Notes: generated by a model not told the origin, from the letters alone. A stretch of DNA of 64,000 nt from Aquisalimonas sp. (GCF_007120195.1 NZ_SKOG01000145.1:1-64000); one strand, 5' to 3'; positions 15,853 through 25,993 are shown, counted from the stretch's first letter. Made by a program: numbers and translations.

Positions 15853-17115
15853 TCAGATGTCGAATGGTGTCCCCAGCCGTTTGGGCACGGACACATTCTT
15901 AAGCGTAACGTATTCAGGCAGACCGTCCCGGTATGGCGGGTAGTCCTCGCCCTGGATGAGCGGCTGCAGGTAACGGCGCCCAGCCTCGGTAATGCCAAAG
16001 CCGTCCTGGCGGATGTAGGAGGCGGGCATCTTGCGTTCGACGTTGGCCACCTCGCTCAATGGCACCTCACCGATGTCCCACTGGTACGGGTGATCGGCCA
16101 TGCGCACGATGGTGGGCATCACTGCATTGCGTCCGGCCAGCGCCATTTCCACGGCAGCGCGCCCGACGGCATAGGCCTGATCCACGTCCGTCTTGGAGGC
16201 AATATGGCGCGCCGCGCGCTGCAGGTAATCGGCGACGGCGCAGTGATGCTTGTAGCCGAGGGCATCTGTGCACATCCGCGCGATGACCGGGCCAACTCCA
16301 CCCAGTTGGGTGTGGCCAAAGGCATCCTGGCTGCCGGCGTCGGAAATGAACCGCCCCTGCTCGTCCCGCAGCCCCTCCGAGACGACCACCACGCAATAAC
16401 CAAAGCGCTCCACGCTATTCTTGACCGTGGCCAGGAAGGCATCGCGATCAAAAGGCACCTCGGGCAGGAGAATCACATGGGGCGGATCCCCCGGCTCCTG
16501 GGCGGCCAGCCCGGCAGCGGCCGCGATCCAGCCGGCATGGCGCCCCATAACCTCAAGCACGAAGAGCTTCGTCGAGGATTCCGCCATGGAGCGCACGTCC
16601 AGCCCAGCCTCACGGGTCGAGACGGCCACATACTTGGCGGCAGAACCGAACCCGGGGCAACAATCGGTGCCGGCCAGGTCGTTGTCCACCGTTTTGGGAA
16701 TACCCAGGCAGGTGATCGGATACCCCATGTGCTCGCCGAGCTGTGAGACCTTGAGCGCAGTGTCCTGAGAGTCCCCGCCGCCGTTATAGAAGAAGTAGCC
16801 GATGTCGTGGGCCGCGAACACCTCGATCAGGCGCTCGTATTCCAGCCGGTTTTCCTCCAGGCCCTTCAGCCTGTACCGGCAGGATCCGAATGCGCCGGCG
16901 GGTGTGTACCGAAGCGCGGCAATGGCTTCGACGGATTCCTGACCGGTGTCGATCATGTCTTCCCTAAGGGCACCCATGATCCCGTAGCGGCCCGCGTATA
17001 GGTGACCGATCTGGTCCGGATGCTGACGTGCGGCTTCGATCACGCCGCAGGCACTGGCATTCACAACGGATGTGACGCCACCGGACTGGGCGTACAAGGC
17101 ATTCCTTGGAGGCAT
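15853..17115 (-). CDS. pfp: Pyrophosphate-dependent 6-phosphofructokinase
   Basis: 420 aa, longer than the 320-aa E. coli PfkA. Nucleotide/PPi-site motifs are YNGGGDSQDTALK (about 110) and GIPKTVDNDLAGTD (about 140). The lysine in PKTVDND replaces the glycine of ATP-dependent PfkA (PGTIDND) and is the established marker of PPi use. The sugar-phosphate motif MGRHAGWIAA is present. It interconverts fructose-6-P and fructose-1,6-bisP reversibly at the expense of PPi. GAGG precedes the ATG by nine bases. The 292-base gap upstream contains no recognisable gene. Confidence 0.9.
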   Translation of the reverse strand: MPPRNALYAQSGGVTSVVNASACGVIEAARQHPDQIGHLYAGRYGIMGALREDMIDTGQESVEAIAALRYTPAGAFGSCRYRLKGLEENRLEYERLIEVFAAHDIGYFFYNGGGDSQDTALKVSQLGEHMGYPITCLGIPKTVDNDLAGTDCCPGFGSAAKYVAVSTREAGLDVRSMAESSTKLFVLEVMGRHAGWIAAAAGLAAQEPGDPPHVILLPEVPFDRDAFLATVKNSVERFGYCVVVVSEGLRDEQGRFISDAGSQDAFGHTQLGGVGPVIARMCTDALGYKHHCAVADYLQRAARHIASKTDVDQAYAVGRAAVEMALAGRNAVMPTIVRMADHPYQWDIGEVPLSEVANVERKMPASYIRQDGFGITEAGRRYLQPLIQGEDYPPYRDGLPEYVTLKNVSVPKRLGTPFDI

Positions 17116-17407
17116 AGGCTGGCCCTCGCTGGCTTAAACTGAGCGAACTCTCCCTGGGCGCCACAACAAGCTCAGGCATCCCACGTACGACCTTAGCATG
17201 GCAGCGTCGCGAGCATGAGTGGTAGCCCCGCAGACACTGGAAGCGCCGCAAGGATAGCTCAAACCGCAGCCTTGTCGAAATCCGGCCGGTCAAGCCATTA
17301 GCGGCTACGCTCTTGAGCAAAGGCCGGCACGATTCCGGGACACCGCCCGCGAACACTGCAGACGGCCCGTGAGAAGGTCGCCGAAAAGACGTCAACCGGG
17401 AACCGCA

Positions 17408-17890
17408 ATGATGCAACTTGTCCACACCCTGATCCGTATTTGTCTGTTTCAGGAAGGACCGCAGGCCCTTCCCGCTGCCGCTGGCCTGTTGGCGGCGCTG
17501 GTCGCGCTGGGCTGGACCGCCAGTGTGCTGCTGCTCGACCAACTGGTCCCGGAAGGCATGGTGGCGGTGGAGGTCACCCTGGCGACGGGCTTCGCCCTGC
17601 TGTTCACGTGGCTGGCGCTAAGCCTGCGTGGCGGCACAGCGCGGTTTGTACAAACGGCGTCCGCGCTGTTTGGCACCGACCTGGTGGTGCTCCTGCCGGC
17701 GGCACCGCTGTTGCTCGCGACCGCCGATGGTGATTCGCCGGCCCTCCAGTTGGCGCTGCTGATTCTGTGGCTGTGGAGCATCGCCATCAAGGGGCATATC
17801 TTCCGCCATGCGCTGAACCTGCCCTTGGCCGGAGGTGTGCTGGTGGCGGTTGTCTATACCATGCTGTCACTGCTGGTCACCGGCCGCTGA
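17408..17890 (+). CDS. Small polytopic membrane protein of unknown function
   Basis: 160 aa from the ATG at 17408 (GGGA about seven bases upstream). Four or five hydrophobic segments are visible: ALPAAAGLLAALVALGWTASVLLL, VEVTLATGFALLFTWLALSL, LVVLLPAAPLLLA, LQLALLILWLWSIAIKGHIF and LPLAGGVLVAVVYTMLSLLV. The arrangement recalls Yip1-like integral membrane proteins, but I do not recognise the family. It is encoded just upstream of mpl on the same strand. A short GCCCGC-CCTT-GCGGGC hairpin without a T-tract immediately follows its stop. Confidence 0.75.
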   Translation: MMQLVHTLIRICLFQEGPQALPAAAGLLAALVALGWTASVLLLDQLVPEGMVAVEVTLATGFALLFTWLALSLRGGTARFVQTASALFGTDLVVLLPAAPLLLATADGDSPALQLALLILWLWSIAIKGHIFRHALNLPLAGGVLVAVVYTMLSLLVTGR

Positions 17891-18037
17891 GCCCGCCCTT
17901 GCGGGCGCTCTACCCAAGGCATGACAGCTCCGGTAGCCTCTAACACGGGCGGCGACGAGCTATTTTTGCCGGCGCGCCACAGGCACCTCATGACGCCCAG
18001 GCTTGATGCACCCAATGCCACGGAGGCACGCTCCCCG

Positions 18038-19411
18038 ATGCACGTACACATTCTGGGCATTTGCGGCACGTTCATGGGCAGCCTGGCGCTGCTCGCGCGG
18101 GAGGCCGGGCATCACGTGAGCGGTTCCGACCGGGGCGTCTACCCTCCCATGAGCGACCTGCTGGCCACCCAGGGCATTGCCGTTGAGGCAGACGATGATC
18201 CGGGACAGCTGGAGCCGGCGCCGGATTGTGTCATCATCGGCAACGTCCTCTCCCGCGGCCATCCTCTGGTTGAGTCCGTGCTGGACCGCCGCATTGCGTA
18301 TACCTCTGGACCGCAGTGGCTTGCCGACCACCTACTGCGGGGCCGCTGGGTCCTGGCCATTAGCGGCACCCACGGCAAGACCACCACGGCCGGAATCCTG
18401 GCCTGGCTGCTGGAAAACGCGGGGCTGGAGCCTGGGTTTCTCATCGGGGGCGTCCCCGGGAATTTCGATGTCTCCGCACGGCTGGGCGGCGGCCCGTTTT
18501 TTGTCGTCGAAGCGGATGAATACGATAGCGCCTTTTTCGATAAGCGCTCCAAATTCGTCCACTTCCGGCCACAGACACTGGTGATCAACAATCTGGAGTT
18601 CGACCACGCGGACATCTTCCCCGATCTCGCAGCCATCCAGCGCCAGTTCCACCACCTGGTGCGCACCGTCCCGCCGAGTGGCCGCATCATCGCCCCGGTG
18701 CAGCATCCCGGCGTGCGCCCCGTGCTGGATATGGGCTGCTGGAGTGAGCTGGAAGCATTGGATGACCCCGCCGGCTGGCACCTGCAAGCCGCGGATGGCG
18801 GCTACGCGGTAGCCCAAGGGGAAGTCCTCCACGCCCCGATGCGGTGGTCACTTCACGGCCGCCACAACGCATCCAACGCCCTGGCCGCGCTGCTCGCCGC
18901 GCGTCACGCGGGGGTACCGCTCGATCAGGGGCTGAAATCGCTGGCCGGGTTTCGGGGCTTGCGCCGACGCCAGGAGCTGCGCGGGGAGGTCAACGGCATC
19001 CAGGTGCTGGATGATTTCGCCCACCACCCGACAGCCATTCGCGCCACGCTGGAGGCGCTTAAGCCGGCTCGGCCGGGCCGCTTGCTCGCCGTGCTGGAAC
19101 CGCGGTCGAACACCATGCGCCTGGGCACCCAGCGGCGCGCTATTCCGACGGCCATGGCAGCGGCGGACGCCGCCTTTTTGTTTCAGCCGCCGGGGATCGA
19201 CTGGTCGGTCAGCGAGCTGCTCGACGCCATGCCGATGCCCACAGCCTGGGCCACGGAGCTGGATACCCTGGTGATGCACATCGTCGACGCGGCGCGACCG
19301 GGCGATACCATCGTCGTCATGAGCAACGGCAGCTTTGGCGGCATCCACAACAAGCTCCTGGATGCCCTGGCCGCGTATCACCAATTGCCAGTGGAGCACT
19401 GCGGATCATGA
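18038..19411 (+). CDS. mpl: UDP-N-acetylmuramate:L-Ala-gamma-D-Glu-meso-DAP ligase
   Basis: 457 aa Mur-ligase family enzyme that reattaches recycled tripeptide to UDP-MurNAc. The ORF begins earlier, but the ATG at 18038 gives the family N-terminus [22 protein letters not shown] and has GGAGG 11 bases upstream. The ATP-binding loop is [19 protein letters not shown] (about 108-126), with [18 protein letters not shown] and [16 protein letters not shown] downstream. It complements AmpD, encoded at 6.5 kb, in peptidoglycan recycling. It overlaps ubiX by four bases. Confidence 0.94.
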   Translation: MHVHILGICGTFMGSLALLAREAGHHVSGSDRGVYPPMSDLLATQGIAVEADDDPGQLEPAPDCVIIGNVLSRGHPLVESVLDRRIAYTSGPQWLADHLLRGRWVLAISGTHGKTTTAGILAWLLENAGLEPGFLIGGVPGNFDVSARLGGGPFFVVEADEYDSAFFDKRSKFVHFRPQTLVINNLEFDHADIFPDLAAIQRQFHHLVRTVPPSGRIIAPVQHPGVRPVLDMGCWSELEALDDPAGWHLQAADGGYAVAQGEVLHAPMRWSLHGRHNASNALAALLAARHAGVPLDQGLKSLAGFRGLRRRQELRGEVNGIQVLDDFAHHPTAIRATLEALKPARPGRLLAVLEPRSNTMRLGTQRRAIPTAMAAADAAFLFQPPGIDWSVSELLDAMPMPTAWATELDTLVMHIVDAARPGDTIVVMSNGSFGGIHNKLLDALAAYHQLPVEHCGS

Positions 19412-20037
19412 GGCTGCGCGAGCACGGCGTAACCCTGGCGTTCACCGGCGCATCCGGTGCGCAGTACGGCTTCCGGTTGCTGGCCTGCCTGCTGGCCGCG
19501 GATCGGCCGGTGCAACTGCTCATCTCGGATCCGGCCCGCGTGGTCATCGGCACGGAAACCAACGAACAGCTCCCGGGCCGCAACCGTGACGCCGAACGCC
19601 TGCTCACGCAGCGCTACGGCGCCCACGATGGACAACTGCGCGTGCTCGGGCAAAACGAGTGGACCGCCGCCTGCGCCTCCGGTTCCGGCGCACCGCGGCG
19701 CATGGTCATCTGCCCCTGCACCACGGGCACGCTGGCAGCCCTGGCCGCCGGCACCAGCAACAATCTCATCGAACGCTCGGCAGATGTCGTCCTCAAGGAA
19801 CGCGGCGACCTGATCCTCGCTCCACGGGAGATGCCGTTCTCCACCATCCACCTGGAGAATATGCTGCGGCTGAGCCGCGCCGGGGCCACGATCATGCCGC
19901 CAAACCCTGGTTTTTACCATCAGCCCCAGCGCATCGAGGATCTCGTGGATTTTGTCGTCGCCCGCATCCTCGACCACTTGCATATCTCCCAGGATCTCAT
20001 GCCACGCTGGGGCGAGGCACGGGGACCCACGCAGTGA
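19408..20037 (+). CDS. ubiX: Flavin prenyltransferase UbiX
   Basis: 209 aa. It makes prenylated FMN, the cofactor of UbiD-type decarboxylases, so it serves ubiquinone synthesis. The flavoprotein fold begins [22 protein letters not shown]. Conserved elements are [32 protein letters not shown] and [39 protein letters not shown]-like stretches. It overlaps mpl (ATGA) at its start and the LON-domain gene (GTGA) at its end, so the three are probably coupled. Confidence 0.95.
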   Translation: MRLREHGVTLAFTGASGAQYGFRLLACLLAADRPVQLLISDPARVVIGTETNEQLPGRNRDAERLLTQRYGAHDGQLRVLGQNEWTAACASGSGAPRRMVICPCTTGTLAALAAGTSNNLIERSADVVLKERGDLILAPREMPFSTIHLENMLRLSRAGATIMPPNPGFYHQPQRIEDLVDFVVARILDHLHISQDLMPRWGEARGPTQ

Positions 20038-20639
20038 CGCTGCAGCAGCCGGTGGTCCGGGACGCGGTGCCCATATTTCCCCTCAGAACGGTGTTGTTCC
20101 CCGGTGGCCCGCTGCCGCTGCGCATCTTCGAGGCGCGCTACGTGGACATGGTCAGCCGCTGCCTGCGTCAGGACACCACCTTCGGCGTGTGCCTGATTCG
20201 TGAGGGGAGCGAAGTGGGAGAAGCGGCCACGCCGCATCTGCTGGGCACGCTGGCGCACATCGTGGACTGGGAGCAGGGGCAGGACGGGCTGCTGGGTATT
20301 CTCGCCCTGGGCACCGAGCGATTTCGCATCAGCCGCACCTGGCTGGCACCTGACCGGCTGCGCCTGGCGGAGGTCCATGTGGCGCCGTCAGCGGCAACCG
20401 CGCCGCTACCCCCGCAACCCGAGGACATCACCATGCTCCTGGAGCGCATCATGGCCATGAGCGAGCTGGGCTACGATCACTGTACCCGCAACGATCAGGA
20501 CGCCGAGTGGCTCAGCGGGCGCCTGGCGGAGGCTATGCCGATCACACTGGGACGCAAACAGCAGCTCCTGGCCATGGACAACCCCATGGACCGTCTGCTT
20601 GCGCTGCGAGCGTTGCTCCCGCAGCTCTGCCTGCCGTGA
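20034..20639 (+). CDS. LON substrate-binding domain protein (peptidase S16 N-domain only)
   Basis: 201 aa from the GTG at 20034, which overlaps the ubiX stop. The LON N-domain signature is intact: [33 protein letters not shown]. No ATPase or protease domain follows, so this is the stand-alone family of unknown role. The C-terminal half is helical ([20 protein letters not shown]). The ORF-track start lies far upstream inside ubiX and is not real. The gene converges on hemL with nine bases between stops. Confidence 0.88.
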   Translation: MTLQQPVVRDAVPIFPLRTVLFPGGPLPLRIFEARYVDMVSRCLRQDTTFGVCLIREGSEVGEAATPHLLGTLAHIVDWEQGQDGLLGILALGTERFRISRTWLAPDRLRLAEVHVAPSAATAPLPPQPEDITMLLERIMAMSELGYDHCTRNDQDAEWLSGRLAEAMPITLGRKQQLLAMDNPMDRLLALRALLPQLCLP

Positions 20640-20648
20640 ACCGCGGAA

Positions 20649-21935
20649 TCACCCCCGCAGCTGCTGAAACACCTTCGCCGCCATATCCAGCGTCAGCTCA
20701 ATGACACCGTCGTCATGGGCGGTGGAGACGAAGCTCGCCTCGAACGCCGCCGGCGCCATATACACCCCGTACTCCAGCATGCCATGAAAGAAGCGCCCGT
20801 AACGCGCCGTGTCGCTGTCCACCACCTGCTGATAGGTCCGCACCGGGCCATCCTCCGTAAAGAACAGGCCCAGCATGCTGCCCATCTGGTTGACCTGGAG
20901 CGCAATCCCGGTCTGCCCTGCCCGTTCCCGCAACCCCTCGGCCAGGGTACGCGTGCTGGTTTCCAACGCCTCGAAGGTGCCCGGCCGCGAGAGCACTTCC
21001 AGGGTCTTCAGCCCCGCCGCCATGGCCACGGGATTCCCCGATAGCGTGCCGGCCTGATAGACCGGGCCCAGGGGGGACAACTGTTCCATGATCTCCCGGC
21101 GCCCACCGAACGCCCCGACGGGCATGCCGCCGCCGACAACCTTGCCGAGACAGGTCAGATCGGGCGTCACGCCGTACCGGGTCTGGGCGCCGCCCAGATG
21201 CACACGGAACCCGGACATGACCTCGTCGAAAATCAGGACGCTACCGTTGCGGGTGCAGTGCGCTCGAATGCCCTCAAGGAATTCCGCCTCCGCCGGTACC
21301 AGATTCATGTTGCCGGCAACGGGCTCCAGGATGACGGCCGCGATGCCGTCACCGTATGCCTGAAATGCCGCCTTCACGGAGTCCAGATCATTGTAAGTGA
21401 GCGTGATGGTGTCGGCGACCACCGCCGCCGGCACACCGGGCGAGGTGGGGTTGCCCAGGGTCAGCGCCCCGGAGCCGGCTTTCACCAGCAGTGCGTCCAC
21501 GTGGCCATGGTAGTTGCCCTGGAACTTGATCACCTTGTCACGGCCGGTATAGCCGCGCGCCAGGCGCAGGGCACTCATCGTCGCTTCCGTGCCGGAGCTG
21601 ACCATGCGCAGCATCTCCATGGACGGGACATGGGCCTTGATCTGCTGCGCCATGCGCGTCTCGGCCTCGGTCGGCGCACCGAAACTCAAGCCGTGCGCCG
21701 CGGCCTGCTGCACGGCCTCTACCACTTCCGGATGCGCATGCCCGAGGATCATGGGCCCCCAGGAGCCGACATAGTCGATGTAGCGCTGGTAGTCTTCGTC
21801 GTAGAGGTAAGGGCCCTGGGCGCGTCGCATGAATACCGGCGTGCCCCCGACACCGCGGAAGGCGCGCACCGGCGAGTTCACCCCCCCGGGAATGTGCTGG
21901 CTAGCGGCCGCAAACAGGGTCTCGGAGTGTTTCAT
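20649..21935 (-). CDS. hemL: Glutamate-1-semialdehyde 2,1-aminomutase
   Basis: 428 aa class-III PLP aminotransferase fold. It converts glutamate-1-semialdehyde to 5-aminolevulinate in C5 heme synthesis. PLP lysine is in [17 protein letters not shown] (about residue 264). Other markers are [45 protein letters not shown] and [21 protein letters not shown] lies nine bases upstream of the ATG. It follows thiE on the same strand with a 120-base gap. Confidence 0.96.
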   Translation of the reverse strand: MKHSETLFAAASQHIPGGVNSPVRAFRGVGGTPVFMRRAQGPYLYDEDYQRYIDYVGSWGPMILGHAHPEVVEAVQQAAAHGLSFGAPTEAETRMAQQIKAHVPSMEMLRMVSSGTEATMSALRLARGYTGRDKVIKFQGNYHGHVDALLVKAGSGALTLGNPTSPGVPAAVVADTITLTYNDLDSVKAAFQAYGDGIAAVILEPVAGNMNLVPAEAEFLEGIRAHCTRNGSVLIFDEVMSGFRVHLGGAQTRYGVTPDLTCLGKVVGGGMPVGAFGGRREIMEQLSPLGPVYQAGTLSGNPVAMAAGLKTLEVLSRPGTFEALETSTRTLAEGLRERAGQTGIALQVNQMGSMLGLFFTEDGPVRTYQQVVDSDTARYGRFFHGMLEYGVYMAPAAFEASFVSTAHDDGVIELTLDMAAKVFQQLRG

Positions 21936-22055
21936 GGGCTTGTCTTCCTCCCGCGCTGCAGCATTAAACGGCGAATCATCGGACCCAGGTCAGCCGGCCC
22001 GCTTGCCAAGGGCAGGCGCCCCCGGGAGGTCAGTGTATCAGGCATCGGATCGGGC

Positions 22056-22694
22056 CTACGGTTCCCGCTGGTACAACGCCGCAATCCGGCAAGCCGCAAT
22101 CTGGGGATCCGCGGCGGCGAAGACACCGCTGATCACCGCCAGGGCATCGACCCCCAGCGTCACCAGCGGCGCCGCATTGTCCGGCGAAATGCCTCCGATG
22201 GCCACCACCGGCTGGGTATAACGGGAGACCGCCGTCGCCAACGCCTCCCAGCTCACGGGCGGCGCATGTGGTTTCGTGGGCGACGGGTACACGCGACCGA
22301 ATGCGAGGTAGTCGGCGCCGGCGGCCGCCAGTCGATCGGCCCGCTCCAGCGAGCCGTTACAGGAGACGCCGAGGAGCACCCCCCGCCCGAGTCGGGCGCG
22401 CGCGGCCGCGAGCGGGGCATCACCCGCTCCGAGGTGCACCGCCCCCGCCCCGATGTCAGCGGCCAGCGCCACGTCGTCGTTGACGACGAACAGCACATCG
22501 TAATCCCGGCACAACGCTTGCAACGCCGCCGCCTCTCGAGCGCGGAGGGCGAGGTCCCCACCCTTGTCGCGATATTGCAAGACGGCCGCACCACCACGGA
22601 GCACCGATTCCACACGGGCCAACAGATGATCGGGCGGCTGCAGCCTGGCGTCGGTGATCGCGTACAGCCCCCGGATGGCGCTCGCCTCTGCCAT
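22056..22694 (-). CDS. thiE: Thiamine-phosphate synthase
   Basis: 212 aa TIM-barrel enzyme joining HMP-PP and the thiazole phosphate. Motifs: GLYAITDA, AVLQYRDKGG, VVNDDVALAADIGAGAVHLG, GVSCNGSLERADRLAAAGADYLAFG, and the phosphate-binding VVAIGGISPDNA. GAGGTG is about five bases before the ATG. The gene is divergent from rubredoxin with about 100 bases between. No TPP riboswitch is visible upstream. Confidence 0.93.
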   Translation of the reverse strand: MAEASAIRGLYAITDARLQPPDHLLARVESVLRGGAAVLQYRDKGGDLALRAREAAALQALCRDYDVLFVVNDDVALAADIGAGAVHLGAGDAPLAAARARLGRGVLLGVSCNGSLERADRLAAAGADYLAFGRVYPSPTKPHAPPVSWEALATAVSRYTQPVVAIGGISPDNAAPLVTLGVDALAVISGVFAAADPQIAACRIAALYQREP

Positions 22695-22731
22695 GGTTCA
22701 CCTCGCGCAGTGCCCTGCACCTCGCCCGGGA

Positions 22732-22760
22732 TTGGAGCAAGATGCCGGACCGGGTAGAGT
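22732..22760 (+). promoter_or_regulatory. Candidate sigma70 promoter for rubredoxin
   Basis: TTGGAG (22732-22737) and TAGAGT (22755-22760) are separated by 17 bases. The matches to consensus are 3/6 and 4/6. The predicted start near 22767 leaves a leader of about 28 bases before the rubredoxin ATG. Confidence 0.4.
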
Positions 22761-22794
22761 ATGCGCCCCTCACCCAAGCATCAGGGCGACAGCA

Positions 22795-22965
22795 ATGGAA
22801 TACAAGTCTTACATGTGCGTGGTCTGTGGCTGGATCTACGAAGAAGAAGACGGCCTGCCCGAGGAGGGCATTGCAGCAGGCACGCGCTGGGAAGACATCC
22901 CCGAGAGCTTCACCTGCCCCGAGTGCGGTGCGGGCAAGGAAGACTTCGAGATGATCGAGATCTGA
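22795..22965 (+). CDS. Rubredoxin
   Basis: 56 aa from the ATG at 22795; the longer ORF-track start adds an unrelated N-terminus. The four iron ligands are C8 and C11 (MCVVCGW) and C41 and C44 (FTCPECG). The aromatic core residues WIYEEEDG and F51 are as in the family. It is a small one-electron carrier; its partner is not encoded nearby. It is very acidic. It converges on the coiled-coil membrane gene. Confidence 0.96.
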   Translation: MEYKSYMCVVCGWIYEEEDGLPEEGIAAGTRWEDIPESFTCPECGAGKEDFEMIEI

Positions 22966-23007
22966 CGCAACCCCAGACGAGCCTGGTCGGGGCACCGTTG
23001 AAGACCG

Positions 23008-24198
23008 TTAAGACATGACTCCGAGATACCAGGCGCTGCCAGCGCCGAGCGCGCCCAACACGGTCAGGAGTGCAGCAACCGCCGGCCAGTGGCTTCGCCG
23101 GCGCACCACCGCTTGTCGCGACCTCCTCTCCTGAACCCGCGGCTGACGGGGCACTGGTGCGCTCGCACCCGTCGAGCCCAAGCGCGCCTGCTGCAACTCA
23201 GCCTCAGCAACCACAGCCGGTTTTGGCCGCGACGCGGCCACGTGGCGGCGGTGCTCCTCGGCTTGTCGCCGATCCTCTGCTTCCACCTGCTGCTGCAAGC
23301 GCTCGAGTTTGTGCCGATCCAGCGAGGTATCGGCCTGAATCAGGCGGAACTCATCGGCGAGATCCGCATCGAAGGCAAACGGACTCCCGGCCCACGCATC
23401 GGCCTCGGCCGTGTTGCCACTCTCCGCAGCAGATGACGCCTGCGCGCCACTGAGCACCGCATTGGCTTCGCTGAGGTCCACCTGGACCGGGTTGCTGGTG
23501 CCGCCCGAGTGCCCAGTCCGGCCACGGCTGAAGGCAGGCCTGTTCGGGACCTGCGGCTCGGCCTGCATCGTGACGAGTTTTTCGGCGAGACTCACTGCGC
23601 GCTTATGGGCCTGCTGGCGCCCGCGCTCGGAGAGGTTCAGGGCTTTCTTCAGGGCCGTCACTTCCCCCAGCAACGCCGCCTGTCGATCCTCTTCGCCCGC
23701 CCCTTCCAGGCTCTGCATACTCCCCAGGGTCTCCTCCAGCTGCCTGGAGCGCTCCTGCTCCTGCGCCAGGCCACGCCGCGCCTCCGACAGCTCGGCTTCC
23801 ATGGCTGCGAGTTCCTCTTCGGCGCTCTGCCAGGCATCTCTGGCGGCGATCCGCGTCTGGGCCACCTGCTCCTCGGCATTCAGACGGGCCGAAGCCTCCA
23901 GTAGCTGATACTGCCGATCGAGCTCCTCGTGCCGTCGTCGCAGGCGTTCGGCCTGCTCCCGCACCTGGCGCAATTCGCTCTGGGTTCGCGCAAGCTCATC
24001 CTCCACTTCACGGCGACGGGCAACCTCCTGGGCATGAACCCGGAGCTGCTCACCCTGCACACGCTGCCGAGTCGTTTCCGTCTGGGCCCGATAGTAGGCA
24101 ACCTCCTCCTCCAGGCGTTGCTGCACGGCAGCCAGCTCCCGCTTCAGCCGCTCGACTTCAACTCCGGCGTCCTGACGCCGCGCTTCCCTTGCGCACAT
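23008..24198 (-). CDS. Coiled-coil protein with a C-terminal membrane anchor, unknown function
   Basis: 396 aa. GGAGG lies four bases before the ATG. From about residue 10 to 200 it is almost pure coiled coil (ELAAVQQRLEEEVAYYRAQ, then repeated Arg/Glu/Gln heptads). The middle (about 215-290) is Ser/Ala/Pro-rich and probably disordered. After a basic stretch (RQPRVQERRSRQAVVRRRSHW) a single helix WPAVAALLTVLGALGAGSAWYLGVMS ends the protein, so it looks tail-anchored with the coiled coil in the cytoplasm. I recognise no family. A structural or polar-organising role is only a guess. Confidence 0.75.
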   Translation of the reverse strand: MCAREARRQDAGVEVERLKRELAAVQQRLEEEVAYYRAQTETTRQRVQGEQLRVHAQEVARRREVEDELARTQSELRQVREQAERLRRRHEELDRQYQLLEASARLNAEEQVAQTRIAARDAWQSAEEELAAMEAELSEARRGLAQEQERSRQLEETLGSMQSLEGAGEEDRQAALLGEVTALKKALNLSERGRQQAHKRAVSLAEKLVTMQAEPQVPNRPAFSRGRTGHSGGTSNPVQVDLSEANAVLSGAQASSAAESGNTAEADAWAGSPFAFDADLADEFRLIQADTSLDRHKLERLQQQVEAEDRRQAEEHRRHVAASRPKPAVVAEAELQQARLGSTGASAPVPRQPRVQERRSRQAVVRRRSHWPAVAALLTVLGALGAGSAWYLGVMS

Positions 24199-24298
24199 AC
24201 GCCCTCCATTCGCCCGCGCGCGCCCACCCTGCTACCGGGCCGGCATCCACCAACCACCCAACGGGCGGCTGGGTGTTACACCCCACCAATTGCCGCCG

Positions 24299-25120
24299 TC
24301 AATACCCCGCCACGCCGAGGTCCAGCCCGGCGGGCACCTCGTTCAGTCGCTCAACGCCGGTTTGTACGCTGCCATCAGGACTTAGCACCAGCCAACGGTA
24401 TCCAGGCGGGCGTGGATCGATACGGAAGTCATCGCTTTGCGGCTGAAACTGAACACAGGTACTCGGGCTCGCCAGCAATCTGACGCTGCCCCGCCAGCTG
24501 TCAAACTCCTGGTGCACATGCCCCCAGATCAGCGCGCGCACCGGAGTGTGCCGGTCCAAGACCTCGAACAAGGCATCGGCATTATCGAGCCCGATCCGGT
24601 CGATCCAGCCACAGCCCACGGGCAACGGCTGGTGGTGCAGACACACCACCGCGTGCCGGTCCGGGTACGCAGCGAGGCATCTGTCCAGGCGCACAAGCCG
24701 CTCGGCGGACAGATGGCCGCCGGTGGTCCCCGGCACCGTGGAATCCAGCATGAGGAACAGCCAGTCCCCGGCAATGAAATGATCGCGGCGCTGCACCGGG
24801 CCGTTGCGGAATACGCGCGCCAGTCGCTCGGCATCGTCATGATTGCCGGGAATCACCAACCCCGGCACACCCAGCCCATCGAATTGCCGCTTCGCCTCCC
24901 GGTAGGCGGCATCCGTTTCCGTGGCACCGTCGTGAACCAGATCGCCAGTGAGCAATAGCAGGTCAGTACACGCGGCGCGCTGACGCACAGCATCGATGAC
25001 GGCGCGGCATGTCGCCTCCGTATCCACACCGGCCAACCGCCCGCTATCCCCATACAGGTGGGTGTCTGTGATTTGCAGAACCCGCAAGGGCCGACCCCGC
25101 GGCAAGTCCGTGGACTCCAT
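24299..25120 (-). CDS. cpdA: 3',5'-cyclic-nucleotide phosphodiesterase CpdA (Icc family)
   Basis: 273 aa class-III metallophosphoesterase. Metal ligands appear in order: ITDTHLYGD, LLTGDLVHDG, IPGNHDDAERLAR, CLHHQPLPVG and LIWGHVHQEF. These match Icc/CpdA enzymes that hydrolyse cAMP, which would tune a CRP-type regulator. The ATG at 25120 gives the expected spacing to the first motif. It is divergent from the O-methyltransferase (148-base gap). Confidence 0.9.
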   Translation of the reverse strand: MESTDLPRGRPLRVLQITDTHLYGDSGRLAGVDTEATCRAVIDAVRQRAACTDLLLLTGDLVHDGATETDAAYREAKRQFDGLGVPGLVIPGNHDDAERLARVFRNGPVQRRDHFIAGDWLFLMLDSTVPGTTGGHLSAERLVRLDRCLAAYPDRHAVVCLHHQPLPVGCGWIDRIGLDNADALFEVLDRHTPVRALIWGHVHQEFDSWRGSVRLLASPSTCVQFQPQSDDFRIDPRPPGYRWLVLSPDGSVQTGVERLNEVPAGLDLGVAGY

Positions 25121-25268
25121 ACTGGAATTCGCTCTTGGATGCTGCCATGCGCTGAGATTGCTATCATGCTAGCTTCGCGCTGTTTCGGCTAGTTTTCTGC
25201 CGCAGCCGTCACATATCGCCTTCCCGGGCCAGACCGCGTGCGCCATTACCAGCGCCAAGTACCGTCAC

Positions 25269-25934
25269 ATGACCGAACAAACATTACAGCTGGATTCAAC
25301 GCTCCATGACTACCTGCTCTCAATCGTGCCGGCTGAGACCCAGGTCGAGCAACGGTTGTGCGCACGCACGGCTCAATACGAGGCGCCGCAGATGCGCATT
25401 GGCCTGGAGCAGGCACGCTTCATGCGCGTTCTGGCGCGTGCCATGGGTGTGCGCCGCGCGCTTGAGGTAGGCACCTTTACCGGCTATTCGGCACTGGCGG
25501 TTGCCCAGGCATTACCACCGGACGGACGGCTTATCACGCTGGACAAGGATCCGCACAGCACAGCCGACGCCCGCCGATTCTGGCAGGAGGCCGGCGTTGC
25601 CGATCGCATCGAGCTGCGGCTCGAAGACGCAGCCGACGGACTCAGGGCCTTGTTGGAAGAATACGGAACGGGAACGTTCGATTTCGCATTTCTCGACGCG
25701 GACAAGGAAAACTACACCGTCTATTATGAGCTTGCTCTGGAGCTGATTCGCCCGGGCGGCCTGATCGCCGTGGACAATGTCCTCTGGTCAGGCGCGGTGG
25801 CGGACCCCAACGACGACCGGCCCAGCACCCAGGCCCTGCGGCGTTTCAATCAACGCCTGGCGGAGGATCCACGGGTCGATGTCAGTGTGGTACCCATCGG
25901 CGATGGCGTCACACTGGCGGCCAAGCTCCCCTGA
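25269..25934 (+). CDS. Class I SAM-dependent O-methyltransferase (caffeoyl-CoA type)
   Basis: 221 aa. The AdoMet motif is ALEVGTFTGYSALAVAQALP, followed by LITLDKDP, FAFLDADKENYTVYYELALELIRPGGLIAVDNVLWSGAV. The metal-binding Asp and Asn residues of the catechol/caffeoyl-CoA family are in LDADKENY and VDNVLW. The natural substrate of the bacterial members is generally unknown. No strong ribosome site precedes the ATG. It is followed on the same strand by the Sel1 lipoprotein gene. Confidence 0.88.
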   Translation: MTEQTLQLDSTLHDYLLSIVPAETQVEQRLCARTAQYEAPQMRIGLEQARFMRVLARAMGVRRALEVGTFTGYSALAVAQALPPDGRLITLDKDPHSTADARRFWQEAGVADRIELRLEDAADGLRALLEEYGTGTFDFAFLDADKENYTVYYELALELIRPGGLIAVDNVLWSGAVADPNDDRPSTQALRRFNQRLAEDPRVDVSVVPIGDGVTLAAKLP

Positions 25935-25993
25935 CGCGCCTATGCGACGCTCGATGCCCCAGGCAGGATACAACTCAACGGGAGATGACACGG

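Noticed and set aside
17889-17910. Terminator before mpl
   Set aside because: GCCCGC-CCTT-GCGGGC is a good hairpin but has no T-tract; read-through into mpl is likely.
22971-22992. Bidirectional terminator between rubredoxin and the coiled-coil gene
   Set aside because: CCCCaGAC/GTCgGGG pairing is imperfect and lacks T-runs on both sides.
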